A model generated the notes under the pieces. That model had not been told where the DNA came from and ran no database searches. It was given only the letters and a program-made list of their open reading frames with translations. Of a stretch of 6,605 nucleotides of DNA, positions 1 through 6,375 are shown in pieces. The stretch's first letter is position 1. Each line of letters starts with the position of its first letter. A program made the translations under genes and the position numbers. The DNA comes from Myxococcota bacterium (lineage in GTDB: Bacteria > Myxococcota_C > UBA6777): NCBI GenBank assembly GCA_963169055.1, contig CAUJFU010000041.1, forward strand, positions 1 through 6,605, written 5' to 3'.

Positions 1-44
1 TGTCTGTTTGTGGTCTATCCCCTGATTACTTCTCTTGTCATTGC

Positions 45-60
45 GATAAGAAAACTTATC
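45..60. repeat. Short perfect inverted repeat
   Basis: GATAAG (45-50) and CTTATC (55-60) are perfect inverted arms around an AAAA loop. No T-tract follows on either strand, so it is not a standard intrinsic terminator. It could be a protein-binding site or chance. Confidence 0.4.
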
Positions 61-197
61 ACTCACTGACGCAGCCAACCAACCCCCCGTATCTCCGCCA
101 CTTCGATCGGCAGAGCCACCACAAACGAACGTAACCCATCATACGATATCCGAGTGATGTGTACACACAAGGATAGTGCGTAGACGCCCTATCATTG

Positions 198-217
198 GGC
201 AGCCCCCTGTGGCTGCC
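198..217. repeat. Perfect 7-bp hairpin
   Basis: GGCAGCC (198-204) pairs perfectly with GGCTGCC (211-217) across a 6-nt loop. It is GC-rich and stable on either strand but has no adjoining T-tract. It belongs to the cluster of inverted repeats in the gene-poor left end. Confidence 0.45.
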
Positions 218-260
218 TCTACATCGTTTGATCACGCAATGGGCGGATTTCGTATAACCC

Positions 261-376
261 CCCCGTGTTCGCGCCCGTCCAAGCGAGAGCTTCGTTGGCT
301 TGAAAAACGATGATCTCTTCGCCAACACGGGGTCAAGGGGCGACAGTCCCTTGGGGGGCGTGGGGCAAAGCCCCAC
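261..376. repeat. Array of adjoining hairpins (REP-like or structured RNA)
   Basis: Three inverted repeats almost abut. First, arms 261-273 and 320-332 match at 12 of 13 positions (CCCCGTGTTCGCG against CGCCAACACGGGG) around a 46-nt interior. That interior holds a small hairpin, AAGC-GAGA-GCTT (281-292), with a GNRA-type loop. Second, CAAGGGGC (334-341) pairs with GTCCCTTG (346-353) over loop GACA, with one G-T wobble. Third, GTGGGGC (360-366) pairs perfectly with GCCCCAC (370-376) over loop AAA. Four G-runs of at least four lie at 329-332, 337-340, 353-358 and 362-365, so a G-quadruplex is also possible on the plus strand. Adjoining GC-rich hairpins of this kind resemble dispersed REP-type elements, but no second copy lies in this window. 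No U-tract follows directly. Confidence 0.5.
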
Positions 377-468
377 CAAACAAACCCAACTGCGATAAGT
401 TTGGTAAGAATCAAAAGGAAAAAAAGAGAAGAGGAGGGAGCGAGCGGAAGGTAGCGTGGGGAGGGAGA

Positions 469-882
469 TCAGGGTTGTTCTTTTTTGGTGGCGCGTTGGC
501 GTTCGGCGAGTCGTCGGATCACAAGTTCGCGCAGGCGGGGAACGAGAAAGCGCTTGAGTTCTTCTTTGGTGGTGGCGGTCATTTTGGTGAAGCGCACGTG
601 CATACCGGGGGCGTTGTTTGGGGTGGAACGGTTGCGCGTATCGCGATTCACACGAACGACAAGCCCTTTGGCTTGGAGTGTATTTTCATGGCCCGGGAGT
701 GTGAACTTGAGGGTCACTTCGGAGCCGTAGGGAGCAGGGGTTTTGGTTGCGATGAAAAGGCCGCCGGGGCTGAGGTTTTGGCAACTGCCAAAGTAGACCT
801 GACCTTCGTGGCCGTAACGAACCATCATGTCTTTGAGGGGAAGACGTACGTAGTTGCGGCGCTCTGTGGATTGATCGGTCAT
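469..882 (-). CDS. PilZ domain protein (putative c-di-GMP receptor)
   Basis: A 137-residue single-domain protein that probably binds cyclic di-GMP and passes the signal to a partner in motility, surface or secretion control. The N-terminal RxxxR motif is present (Arg9-Asn-Tyr-Val-Arg13, preceded by Arg8). It is followed by Asn36-Leu-Ser38-Pro-Gly-Gly41, which fits the [D/N]xSxxG motif, so both halves of the ligand-binding signature look intact. The later beta-barrel part ends with PGMHVRF, and a basic helix follows (about 105-133). The overall pattern resembles the PilZ-like domain that is paralogous in Myxococcus xanthus. There is no signal peptide or membrane segment, so it should be cytoplasmic. 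The ATG at 882 is chosen because AGGAGA lies 6 nt upstream. An in-frame ATG at 936 would put that ribosome site inside the gene. The c-di-GMP role is inferred from the motifs; the target is unknown. Confidence 0.9.
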   Translation of the reverse strand: MTDQSTERRNYVRLPLKDMMVRYGHEGQVYFGSCQNLSPGGLFIATKTPAPYGSEVTLKFTLPGHENTLQAKGLVVRVNRDTRNRSTPNNAPGMHVRFTKMTATTKEELKRFLVPRLRELVIRRLAERQRATKKEQP

Positions 883-888
883 GTCGTG

Positions 889-894
889 TCTCCT
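889..894 (-). promoter_or_regulatory. Ribosome binding site of the PilZ gene
   Basis: AGGAGA on the minus strand lies 6 nt before the ATG at 882. It decides the start in favour of the shorter protein over the in-frame ATG at 936. Confidence 0.7.
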
Positions 895-1076
895 TGACGG
901 GTAATCCGCACACCTTGGGTGTGGGAGCCTCGACATCGCGTCTTAGGACTCCTTGCCTTTGCGATGATGTCGGGGTCAAGTGGTGTTTGGGGTCTTTTGG
1001 GTTCGCGAGAAAAAGAAGCGTTCCATCAAGACATGCACAGCAAGAGAGAGGGGAGTTGGTGTGCGGCGTGTGTGCT

Positions 1077-1093
1077 TGCACTTTCTTTGCCAA
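1077..1093 (-). promoter_or_regulatory. Sigma-54-like -24/-12 promoter for the PilZ gene
   Basis: The minus strand reads TTGGCAAAGAAAGTGCA. The GG and GC dinucleotides are exactly 12 nt apart, as sigma-54 promoters require. It matches the consensus YTGGCACGNNNNTTGCW at 10 of 13 defined positions. The predicted transcription start is near 1066, giving a leader of about 180 nt before the PilZ ATG at 882. Myxobacteria use many sigma-54 promoters with enhancer-binding proteins. This is a by-eye match, so a chance occurrence remains possible. Confidence 0.35.
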
Positions 1094-1142
1094 CTTGATT
1101 CTTCGCTCTTTTTAAGCGGCCTCGAAGGTCGCACAGATCATC

Positions 1143-1168
1143 GACTCGAGTCAAGCAAACGTTGCTTG
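1143..1168. promoter_or_regulatory. Adjoining palindromes, possible activator site
   Basis: GACTCGAGTC (1143-1152) is a perfect 10-bp palindrome. Sharing one base with it is CAAGCAA-ACG-TTGCTTG (1152-1168), with perfect 7-nt arms. Relative to the start predicted from the sigma-54-like element they sit about 77-102 bp upstream. Enhancer-binding proteins of sigma-54 systems usually bind in this range. No T-tract follows, so a terminator is unlikely. The activator role is inference. Confidence 0.3.
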
Positions 1169-1267
1169 TATTCTCGCTGCATTTTGGATGGATCTCAAAT
1201 TTTGATCGCAGAAAAATGTTTCTACTCTCAAGAGGTTATATTTTAGAACAACGATTCAATAAAGTGA

Positions 1268-1293
1268 TTACTCGCATTACAGAGGGCGAGTAA
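1268..1293 (-). terminator. Inverted repeat downstream of the protease gene, possible terminator
   Basis: TTACTCGC (1268-1275) and GCGAGTAA (1286-1293) form a perfect 8-bp stem with a 10-nt loop, 26 bp past the protease stop codon. On the minus strand it is followed by TCACTTTATT, which is T-rich but not a clean T-tract. It may act as a weak terminator or an RNA 3' stabiliser, or be a binding site instead. Confidence 0.35.
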
Positions 1294-1319
1294 AGGGTGT
1301 AGGAAAGCGTTGTGGTGGC

Positions 1320-2147
1320 TTAAGCGCGTCGACGCCAAAAGAGCAGGACAAAGAGCGCAAAGAGCGGAAGGAAGGGGTGATTGGAGGGTGAAGAGGATTG
1401 ACATGCGCATCCTGTACCTTTGAGGAATTGCTCGGAGCGCGAGATCTGGCAGATCTGGCTCGCAGTTTCTTTGCGGTAGATCGTGCAAAGTCCCTCGATA
1501 TCATCGGAATGAAGTTGGCGTTTGGAGGTTTCTCCGGGGGGAGCGGAAGCGTACATGGTTGCGGATTTGTTTTCACTATGATCGAGGCCAAGAGCGTGTC
1601 CGGCTTCGTGGGTGATGGTGTTTTGGAGGTCGATGGTGGCGATGGGTCGGGGGACACCCGGGACGCTGGTTCCATCGAGACTGAAGCGATAATCGCGGTC
1701 ATTGATCTCGATATCAAAGCCAAAGATCTGCCCGGTGCTGCGGCTGTAGACAACGCTGGTGACGGCGACGGCTTGGCGGTTGTGTGCCCAATCACCTTGT
1801 CGAAAGAAGATGACATTTTGATCTTCGGCGGGTTTGTCTTGGTTATATCCAGTTTCCGCGAGGTCGGTCAGACCGACAAACTCGGCTTGAAAGCAGCCAC
1901 ATCCGGGATTCATCCACGCTTGAAAGCTGGCTTTGATCGCGTCGTAAGTCCCTTCGATGTCGGATATATCGGGGCTACCCGCCTTGTTGATGAAGTACTT
2001 GATGGGGAATTCGTTCCAGAAGAGGGCCACTTCTTTGCCATCGGGGGTGGTGGCTTTGGTGCGAACGAAGGCTTGGGGAAGAACAGGGAAAGCGCAGAGA
2101 GCGATGCAAAACGAAACAAAAGCCAAGAAACGAAGCGAGAGAGCCAT
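1320..2147 (-). CDS. Matrixin-type zinc metalloprotease with MYXO-CTERM-like tail
   Basis: A 275-residue secreted protease of the metzincin/M10 type. Residues 1 to about 27 form a signal peptide (hydrophobic core after MALSLRF). The zinc motif HEAGHALGLDH (His180, Glu181, His184, Gly187, His190; bases 1578-1610) is complete: three His ligands and the catalytic Glu. A Met-turn follows at Met198 (SATMY), then HSDDIEGLCTIY, a typical end of the catalytic domain. The C-terminus has a GCAC cysteine pair (Cys247, Cys249), a hydrophobic segment (about 258-271) and Arg-Arg-Arg-Ala, resembling MYXO-CTERM sorting signals cleaved by myxosortase. No long propeptide or cysteine switch is evident, since the mature part begins directly after the signal. 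The ATG at 2147 is preceded by AAGGA (2156-2160) at 8-nt spacing. An in-frame ATG at 2183 lacks a ribosome site. Substrate unknown. The stop is TAA. Confidence 0.93.
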   Translation of the reverse strand: MALSLRFLAFVSFCIALCAFPVLPQAFVRTKATTPDGKEVALFWNEFPIKYFINKAGSPDISDIEGTYDAIKASFQAWMNPGCGCFQAEFVGLTDLAETGYNQDKPAEDQNVIFFRQGDWAHNRQAVAVTSVVYSRSTGQIFGFDIEINDRDYRFSLDGTSVPGVPRPIATIDLQNTITHEAGHALGLDHSENKSATMYASAPPGETSKRQLHSDDIEGLCTIYRKETASQICQISRSEQFLKGTGCACQSSSPSNHPFLPLFALFVLLFWRRRA

Positions 2148-2249
2148 GAGCAACGTCCTTCTATTCGCAAAGGCGGTGTGCATTGTGTTGAACGGCGCAA
2201 AGCGGAGGGTGGTGCTTGTTGGAAGTGTATCGGTAGACCACAAACATCC

Positions 2250-2255
2250 TTGACA
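2250..2255 (+). promoter_or_regulatory. TTGACA box upstream of larB
   Basis: A perfect -35 consensus hexamer lies 71 bp before the larB start in the divergent gap. At 16-18 nt spacing the candidate -10 is poor (around CAAGAG), so this is only a weak promoter candidate. I could not find a convincing promoter for the divergent protease gene in the same gap. Confidence 0.2.
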
Positions 2256-2314
2256 TGAGGGTGGCAATTCTCCAAGAGAAGGCAAGTCTTTTGGGGATGG
2301 AATCCAAGGGCAAA

Positions 2315-2318
2315 GGAG
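2315..2318 (+). promoter_or_regulatory. Ribosome binding site selecting the larB GTG start
   Basis: GGAG lies 8 nt before the GTG at 2327. The nearby ATG at 2320 is in another reading frame and only 1 nt from the site, so GTG is the start. Confidence 0.65.
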
Positions 2319-2326
2319 CATGAAGC

Positions 2327-3095
2327 GTGGAAGAACAAGCGATACGGGCATTGTTGGAGCAAGTCAAGGGTGATGCCTTGTCGGTCGAAGAGGCGTTAAA
2401 GCGCTTGGCGATCCTGCCCTACGCATCGTTGGGAGAAAGCCGTGTCGATCATCACCGAGCGCTGCGTCGGGGATTTCCGGAGGTCATCTTTGCACAGGGG
2501 AAGACGCCCGAACAAGTAGCGACGATCTTTGCGCATCTTGCCGCCCATCACGCCGTCGTTTTGGCGACTCGCGTTGATGCGAATCAAGCAGCAGCGGTGT
2601 GTGCGGTGGTTTCGGATGCTGTGTACGATGGGCCGTCTCGCTGTTTGTACCGAGCCATCGAACCGATCGCGGAGCGCGGGCGTGGTGAAGTGTTGATCTT
2701 GGCAGCGGGCACTTCGGATCTTCCGATCGCACGTGAGGCAGAAGTGACGTTACGATTGATGGGCAACCGCACTTCGATTGTGGCGGATATCGGAGTGGCA
2801 GGATTGCACCGACTATTGGGCGAGATCGAACGCATCCGCCTTGCGGAGGTGTTGATCGTGGTTGCGGGGATGGAAGGCGCGTTGCCTTCGGTCGTTGCAG
2901 GGCTGGTGGATCGCCCTGTGATCGCTGTTCCGACAAGCATCGGATATGGCGTTGGGGCGGGGGGATTCGCTGCGTTGATGTCGATGCTGACAAGCTGCGC
3001 AGCGGGGATCACAGTAGTTAATATCGATAACGGTTTCGGGGCGGCCTACGCGGCTTCTTTGATCAACCGCCAGCGCAAAGAAAAGGACGCTTTGG

Positions 3096-3112
<17 letters not shown>
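2327..3112 (+). CDS. larB: LarB, pyridinium-3,5-biscarboxylate mononucleotide synthase
   Basis: First enzyme of nickel-pincer nucleotide synthesis. It carboxylates the pyridinium ring of nicotinic acid adenine dinucleotide with CO2 and hydrolyses the phosphoanhydride, giving the bis-carboxylate mononucleotide and AMP. The 261-residue length is normal. Residues 1 to about 115 are the LarB-specific N-terminal part (includes RRGFPEVIFAQGKTPEQV). From 120 on comes a PurE-like domain starting EVLILAAGTSDLPIAREAE. Glu183 (in VAGMEGALPSV) and Cys224 (in LTSCAAGITVVNIDNG) are 41 residues apart, the same spacing as the Glu180/Cys221 catalytic pair I recall for Lactiplantibacillus plantarum LarB, so the site looks intact. 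The start is GTG. The 3' end overlaps larC by 17 bp, suggesting translational coupling. Confidence 0.96.
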
Positions 3113-3593
<481 letters not shown>

Positions 3594-3602
3594 CCAAGAC
3601 GT

Positions 3603-4508
3603 GTGAAAGAGCGGGCGCAAGGGATTTTTTTGCGTCTAGCCCAAGCTGAGGCTGCGGTGCATGGGATGAGTATAGAAGAAGTTTCGTTTCATGAGGTCGG
3701 TGCGGTCGATTCGATTGTAGATATCGTAGGGGTAGCGATCGGGCTTGATGCGTTGGGGATCGAGAAAGTGACTTGTTCTCCTTTGCCGATGGGTCGGGGG
3801 TTTGTGCGATGCCAACATGGTCGCCTGCCTTTGCCTGCGCCTGCGACGCTAGAGATCCTGCGTGGTGTTCCTGTCTATGACAGCGGATTATCGGTCGAGT
3901 TGGTGACTCCTACAGGAGCTGCGATTGTGGCTGCGATGGCGGATGAATTTGTGTCGTTTCCGTCTTTTACGTTGCAAAGCGTGGGCTACGGAGCAGGCGA
4001 ACGTCACTTGACGGATAGACCGAACCTTTTGCGGCTGGTGCTGGGTCGGTCGTTGTCGGAGCATCGGGAGGAAGGAGATCTTTTGCAAGTCGAGGTGAAT
4101 CTGGACGACATGAGTCCCGAGCAACTGGCGTATGTGTGTGAGCGTTTGTGGGATGCGGGCGCACGGGATGTTTGGCAGGGTGCGATCCAGATGAAAAAAG
4201 GACGCGCTGCGCATCAGCTATCCTTGTTGTGTTCGGCATCAAGGCTTGGAGTGGTGGAAGACCTGTTGTTTCGGGAGTCTTCGACGTTGGGATTTCGTTT
4301 TTTCCCTGTCGAACGGCGTGTATTAGAACGATCATTTGCCGAAGTACAAACACCGTGGGGAATTGTGTCGATCAAGCTTGGGCGTCGGGGTGATGAGGTG
4401 GTGCAGTTTGCGCCCGAATATGCGTCTTGTCGACGACTGGCAGAGGAGCACGGAATCCCATTAAAAGAAGTGTACGCTGCGGCCTTGGGTGCGTGGGCCT
4501 CTCGGTAG
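3603..4508 (+). CDS. larC: LarC C-terminal part (after in-frame stop)
   Basis: Continuation of LarC in the same frame, 301 residues from a GTG at 3603, 9 nt after the TAA. It carries the conserved family blocks in order: FHEVGAVDSIVDIVG (about 29-43), the block around PLPMGRGFVRCQHGRLPLP, TPTGAAIVAAMADE, VGYGAGERHLTDRPN, then the C-terminal domain with VEVNLDDMSPEQLAYV and QMKKGRAAHQL, ending near YAAALGAW. No further frameshift or stop is seen, so there is no sign of long-term decay. I see no Shine-Dalgarno sequence before the GTG, nor before the next in-frame ATG (3666). Independent initiation would therefore rely on ribosomes terminating at 3591 and restarting. With readthrough the whole protein would be about 470 residues. 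In L. plantarum larC is also split in two, but full-length LarC there is made by a ribosomal frameshift. Confidence 0.92.
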   Translation: MKERAQGIFLRLAQAEAAVHGMSIEEVSFHEVGAVDSIVDIVGVAIGLDALGIEKVTCSPLPMGRGFVRCQHGRLPLPAPATLEILRGVPVYDSGLSVELVTPTGAAIVAAMADEFVSFPSFTLQSVGYGAGERHLTDRPNLLRLVLGRSLSEHREEGDLLQVEVNLDDMSPEQLAYVCERLWDAGARDVWQGAIQMKKGRAAHQLSLLCSASRLGVVEDLLFRESSTLGFRFFPVERRVLERSFAEVQTPWGIVSIKLGRRGDEVVQFAPEYASCRRLAEEHGIPLKEVYAAALGAWASR

Positions 4509-4575
4509 GACAGAGGCGATCCGAGTGGGTGCGTTTTGGCGTGTTGGTTTGAAGGCGCGTCATCGCGAGGTTCGC

Positions 4576-4604
4576 TTGACAGGGGGCGCGGTGTTTTTTA
4601 AAGA
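4576..4604 (+). promoter_or_regulatory. Candidate sigma-70-type promoter for the HEAT gene
   Basis: A perfect TTGACA (4576-4581) is followed after 17 nt by TAAAGA (4599-4604), which matches TATAAT at three positions, in a locally T-rich tract. It lies 55 bp before the ATG at 4659, in the 150-bp gap after larC. I see no convincing terminator in that gap, so readthrough from larBC is also possible. Confidence 0.35.
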
Positions 4605-4658
4605 TGGTCACAGAAGCAAGACCCAAGATTCAACCAAAGCACGCCTTTGGGGGCTGAG

Positions 4659-6197
4659 ATGACTGAAGATGTGGTCATAAGACTCTTGAGAGATCTCGAC
4701 AGCGAGTGGCAGGAAGATGTGCGCGGTGCGAGCCACGCACTCGCAGCGATCGGCGAAACAGCCATGATCCCGCTGTTGCGTTCGATCGAAGAGGGGGGTG
4801 AGCGCCTGCGGCGTAACGCGGCATTGGTTCTCAAGCAGATGCACGCATTGGAAGCCCTACCGCACTTGATCACGCTGCTTGGGGGGGCCGGAGCCTCGGT
4901 AGAAAACAAAGAGATCCTTTTGGATGTGTTGGTCTCGTTGATGGAAGGGAAAGCATGGGAAGGCGACTTTGATCTGTTGGATCTGTTGTTGTTTTTCAGC
5001 CGCGATACCTTACCAAGCGTGCGACGATTGGCCGTGATCGGCCTCGGAAAGATCGGAACCCTCGATGTTTTGCCGCTCTTGCGCTACCTTCTGCAAGATC
5101 CCGATCGTTCGGTGCGCGAAGAGTGCGAACGTATTCTTCAAGAGATGAACCGACCGGCAACATCAGGGATTCCACCATTACAAGCAGAGACCTTGGCTGC
5201 TGCGGCTCGCTTGCAGGTTCGATCGCAACAAACGCAACCGACGCATCGAGATATCGCGGAACTGTCGAATGCTCCGATAGATCGGGCATGGCCAGAGGTG
5301 CTTGTCGGATTACTCCCGCAGCTACGGGACGCAGGAACCTCGACACTCGCCGAGATGACACCGCTGTTGCGTCAGATCCGCGAGGAAGCCAGCCGCCCTC
5401 TTGAAGAGATCATCTCGGAGCCAAGAAACCTGCTCGGGCGTCGTTTGGTCGCGTTGCGTTCACTTGAACAGCTTCACGAGGCCGATCCTAGCGCGTTGTT
5501 TGAGACGTATCGACGTTTGCTGTCCACAGAAGAAGCAGAGATCCGCAAAGCCGCACTGCGCGGCCTTGTTCACGCACGCAAAGGCCCTCTTGCCCAGATC
5601 ATCGCAGAGACGCTGACGGACCCAAACGAGGGGGTGCGGTTGGAGGCAGCACGTTTGCTCGCGAAAGTCCTGACTTCTCGGGACAAAGAGCAGTTGCGTC
5701 CGGTCTTGGATGCGTTGCATCGCAGCGAGAAAGTCGAGATGCGCGCATATCTTTTGGAAGCCTTGTCATGCCTTGTGGATGGCTCCCCTGCGGATCGTTT
5801 GTTGTTGCTAGAGCTACAGCCTTTTTTGCGATCTTCTTTTTCGCACGAAGTGGTGATGGCGTTACGGATCTTAAAAAAACTGGCCTTGGCTCCGTCCGAA
5901 GCTTTGGCTTGTGAGATCGTCAACGTCCTCCAACACGCCACCGAAGCAGATATCTACGAAGCAAGCCTCGCTCTGCTGGAGGATATCTTGCCCTCGGAGG
6001 CAAAACACGCGATGACAGCCCTCGCCGAAGGTTTGTTGCGATTTTCTGATGCACGCCTCCAAGACCGTACCTACGCCCTTTTGGAGCGTATCACAGACGA
6101 AGAGACCATCGATCGGCTGCTTGAACAAGGGATGGGTTTTTCTCCCGATGCTCTGGATGCCATAGAAAACGCAGAGGCTGCCGATGGGTATCCTTGA
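4659..6197 (+). CDS. HEAT-repeat protein of unknown role
   Basis: A 512-residue, almost entirely helical protein without signal peptide or membrane segment, so probably cytoplasmic. HEAT/PBS-lyase-type repeats are clearest at about 17-75 (RGASHALAAIGETAMIPLL and the following helix pair), 118-163 (SVRRLAVIGLGKIGTLDVL, then DPDRSVREECERIL) and 292-335 (IRKAALRGLVHA, then DPNEGVRLEAARLL). Weaker helix pairs run to about 490. A Gln/Thr-rich linker (about 185-200) separates the N-terminal repeats from the rest. Such proteins are usually scaffolds for protein-protein contacts, and no enzymatic motif is seen. The ATG at 4659 is preferred, with a G-run 5 nt upstream. The in-frame TTG at 4647 would add only four residues and has no ribosome site. 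The neighbouring kinase could be a functional partner, but the 178-bp gap gives no direct support. The specific function is not recognised. Confidence 0.85.
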   Translation: MTEDVVIRLLRDLDSEWQEDVRGASHALAAIGETAMIPLLRSIEEGGERLRRNAALVLKQMHALEALPHLITLLGGAGASVENKEILLDVLVSLMEGKAWEGDFDLLDLLLFFSRDTLPSVRRLAVIGLGKIGTLDVLPLLRYLLQDPDRSVREECERILQEMNRPATSGIPPLQAETLAAAARLQVRSQQTQPTHRDIAELSNAPIDRAWPEVLVGLLPQLRDAGTSTLAEMTPLLRQIREEASRPLEEIISEPRNLLGRRLVALRSLEQLHEADPSALFETYRRLLSTEEAEIRKAALRGLVHARKGPLAQIIAETLTDPNEGVRLEAARLLAKVLTSRDKEQLRPVLDALHRSEKVEMRAYLLEALSCLVDGSPADRLLLLELQPFLRSSFSHEVVMALRILKKLALAPSEALACEIVNVLQHATEADIYEASLALLEDILPSEAKHAMTALAEGLLRFSDARLQDRTYALLERITDEETIDRLLEQGMGFSPDALDAIENAEAADGYP

Positions 6198-6251
6198 GTG
6201 ACCCACGATCCGTCGCGAAACTGTTTTTTCTACACCCTCCCACGATCTGCC

Positions 6252-6281
6252 TTGTCTTTGCAAAAGTCTCTGTGCTAGATT
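6252..6281 (+). promoter_or_regulatory. Candidate promoter of the kinase gene
   Basis: TTGTCT (6252-6257) is followed after 18 nt by TAGATT (6276-6281), preceded by TG-C, an extended -10 arrangement. With CTAGAT (6275-6280) as the -10 the spacing is 17. It lies about 95 bp before the kinase start. This is a by-eye match only. Confidence 0.3.
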
Positions 6282-6363
6282 CCTCAGCCATCCTTCAGGC
6301 GCAAAAGGCGCATCCTTCGTACTCTCATACACACCAGACACAGCGCCTCAACTTCTAGGCATC

Positions 6364-6368
6364 GAGGA
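6364..6368 (+). promoter_or_regulatory. Ribosome binding site selecting the kinase TTG start
   Basis: GAGGA lies 7 nt before the TTG at 6376. No ATG or GTG in the kinase frame lies between this site and the first conserved residues, so TTG is the likely start. Confidence 0.55.
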
Positions 6369-6375
6369 CACCATC

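Larger units (their letters stand above)
1..468. other. Gene-poor stretch rich in inverted repeats
   Basis: I find no believable protein gene here. The open frames on either strand give low-complexity or Arg/Pro/Gly-rich translations without a family signature. The stretch instead holds several inverted repeats: GATAAG/CTTATC with an AAAA loop (45-60), the palindrome TGTGTACACA (158-167), GGCAGCC/GGCTGCC (198-217), and a compact hairpin array (261-376). The 9-mer TGCGATAAG occurs at 42-50 and again at 391-399. From about 411 to 468 the plus strand is strongly purine-rich, so a transcript running out of the PilZ gene would be pyrimidine-rich with a run of seven U. The stretch may be intergenic DNA with a REP-like element or an unannotated structured RNA; the sequence alone does not decide. 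Confidence 0.6.
883..1319. other. Intergenic region between two minus-strand genes
   Basis: No convincing gene is seen; the small open frames here have no family signature. The region contains a minus-strand sigma-54-like element (1077-1093), two adjoining palindromes (1143-1168), an inverted repeat near the protease stop (1268-1293), and a small hairpin CACACC-TTG-GGTGTG (909-923) in the presumed PilZ leader. A minus-strand TTGACC box (974-979) has no good -10 partner. The stretch 1190-1265 is noticeably AT-rich. It most likely holds the 3' end of the protease transcript and the control region of the PilZ gene. Confidence 0.5.

Noticed and set aside
59-379. 106-codon minus-strand open frame at the left end
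   Set aside because: It runs through the hairpin region, gives an Arg/Gly-rich translation of no known family, and has no clear ribosome site.
310-897. 195-codon plus-strand open frame opposite the PilZ gene
   Set aside because: The translation is Gly/Phe-rich low complexity, without a ribosome site, and antisense to an intact PilZ gene.
883-936. Longer PilZ protein starting at ATG 936
   Set aside because: It would place the good AGGAGA site inside the gene; the extra 18 residues lie before the usual PilZ start.
980-1246. 88-codon plus-strand open frame in the gap between the two minus-strand genes
   Set aside because: It has no recognisable domain or ribosome site, and it overlaps the presumed control region of the PilZ gene.
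1398-2258. 286-codon plus-strand open frame opposite the protease gene
   Set aside because: It is antisense to a gene with a complete zinc protease motif, and its translation has no family pattern. It is a shadow of the protease's codon bias.
2148-2351. Longer protease starts (ATG 2351 or 2183)
   Set aside because: The extension precedes the signal peptide and overlaps the start of larB; AAGGA sits properly only before ATG 2147.
6198-6240. Intrinsic terminator after the HEAT gene at the T6 run
   Set aside because: I could not find a stable GC-rich stem directly before the T-run; GGGT/ACCC arms exist but are only 4 bp and are too far from it.
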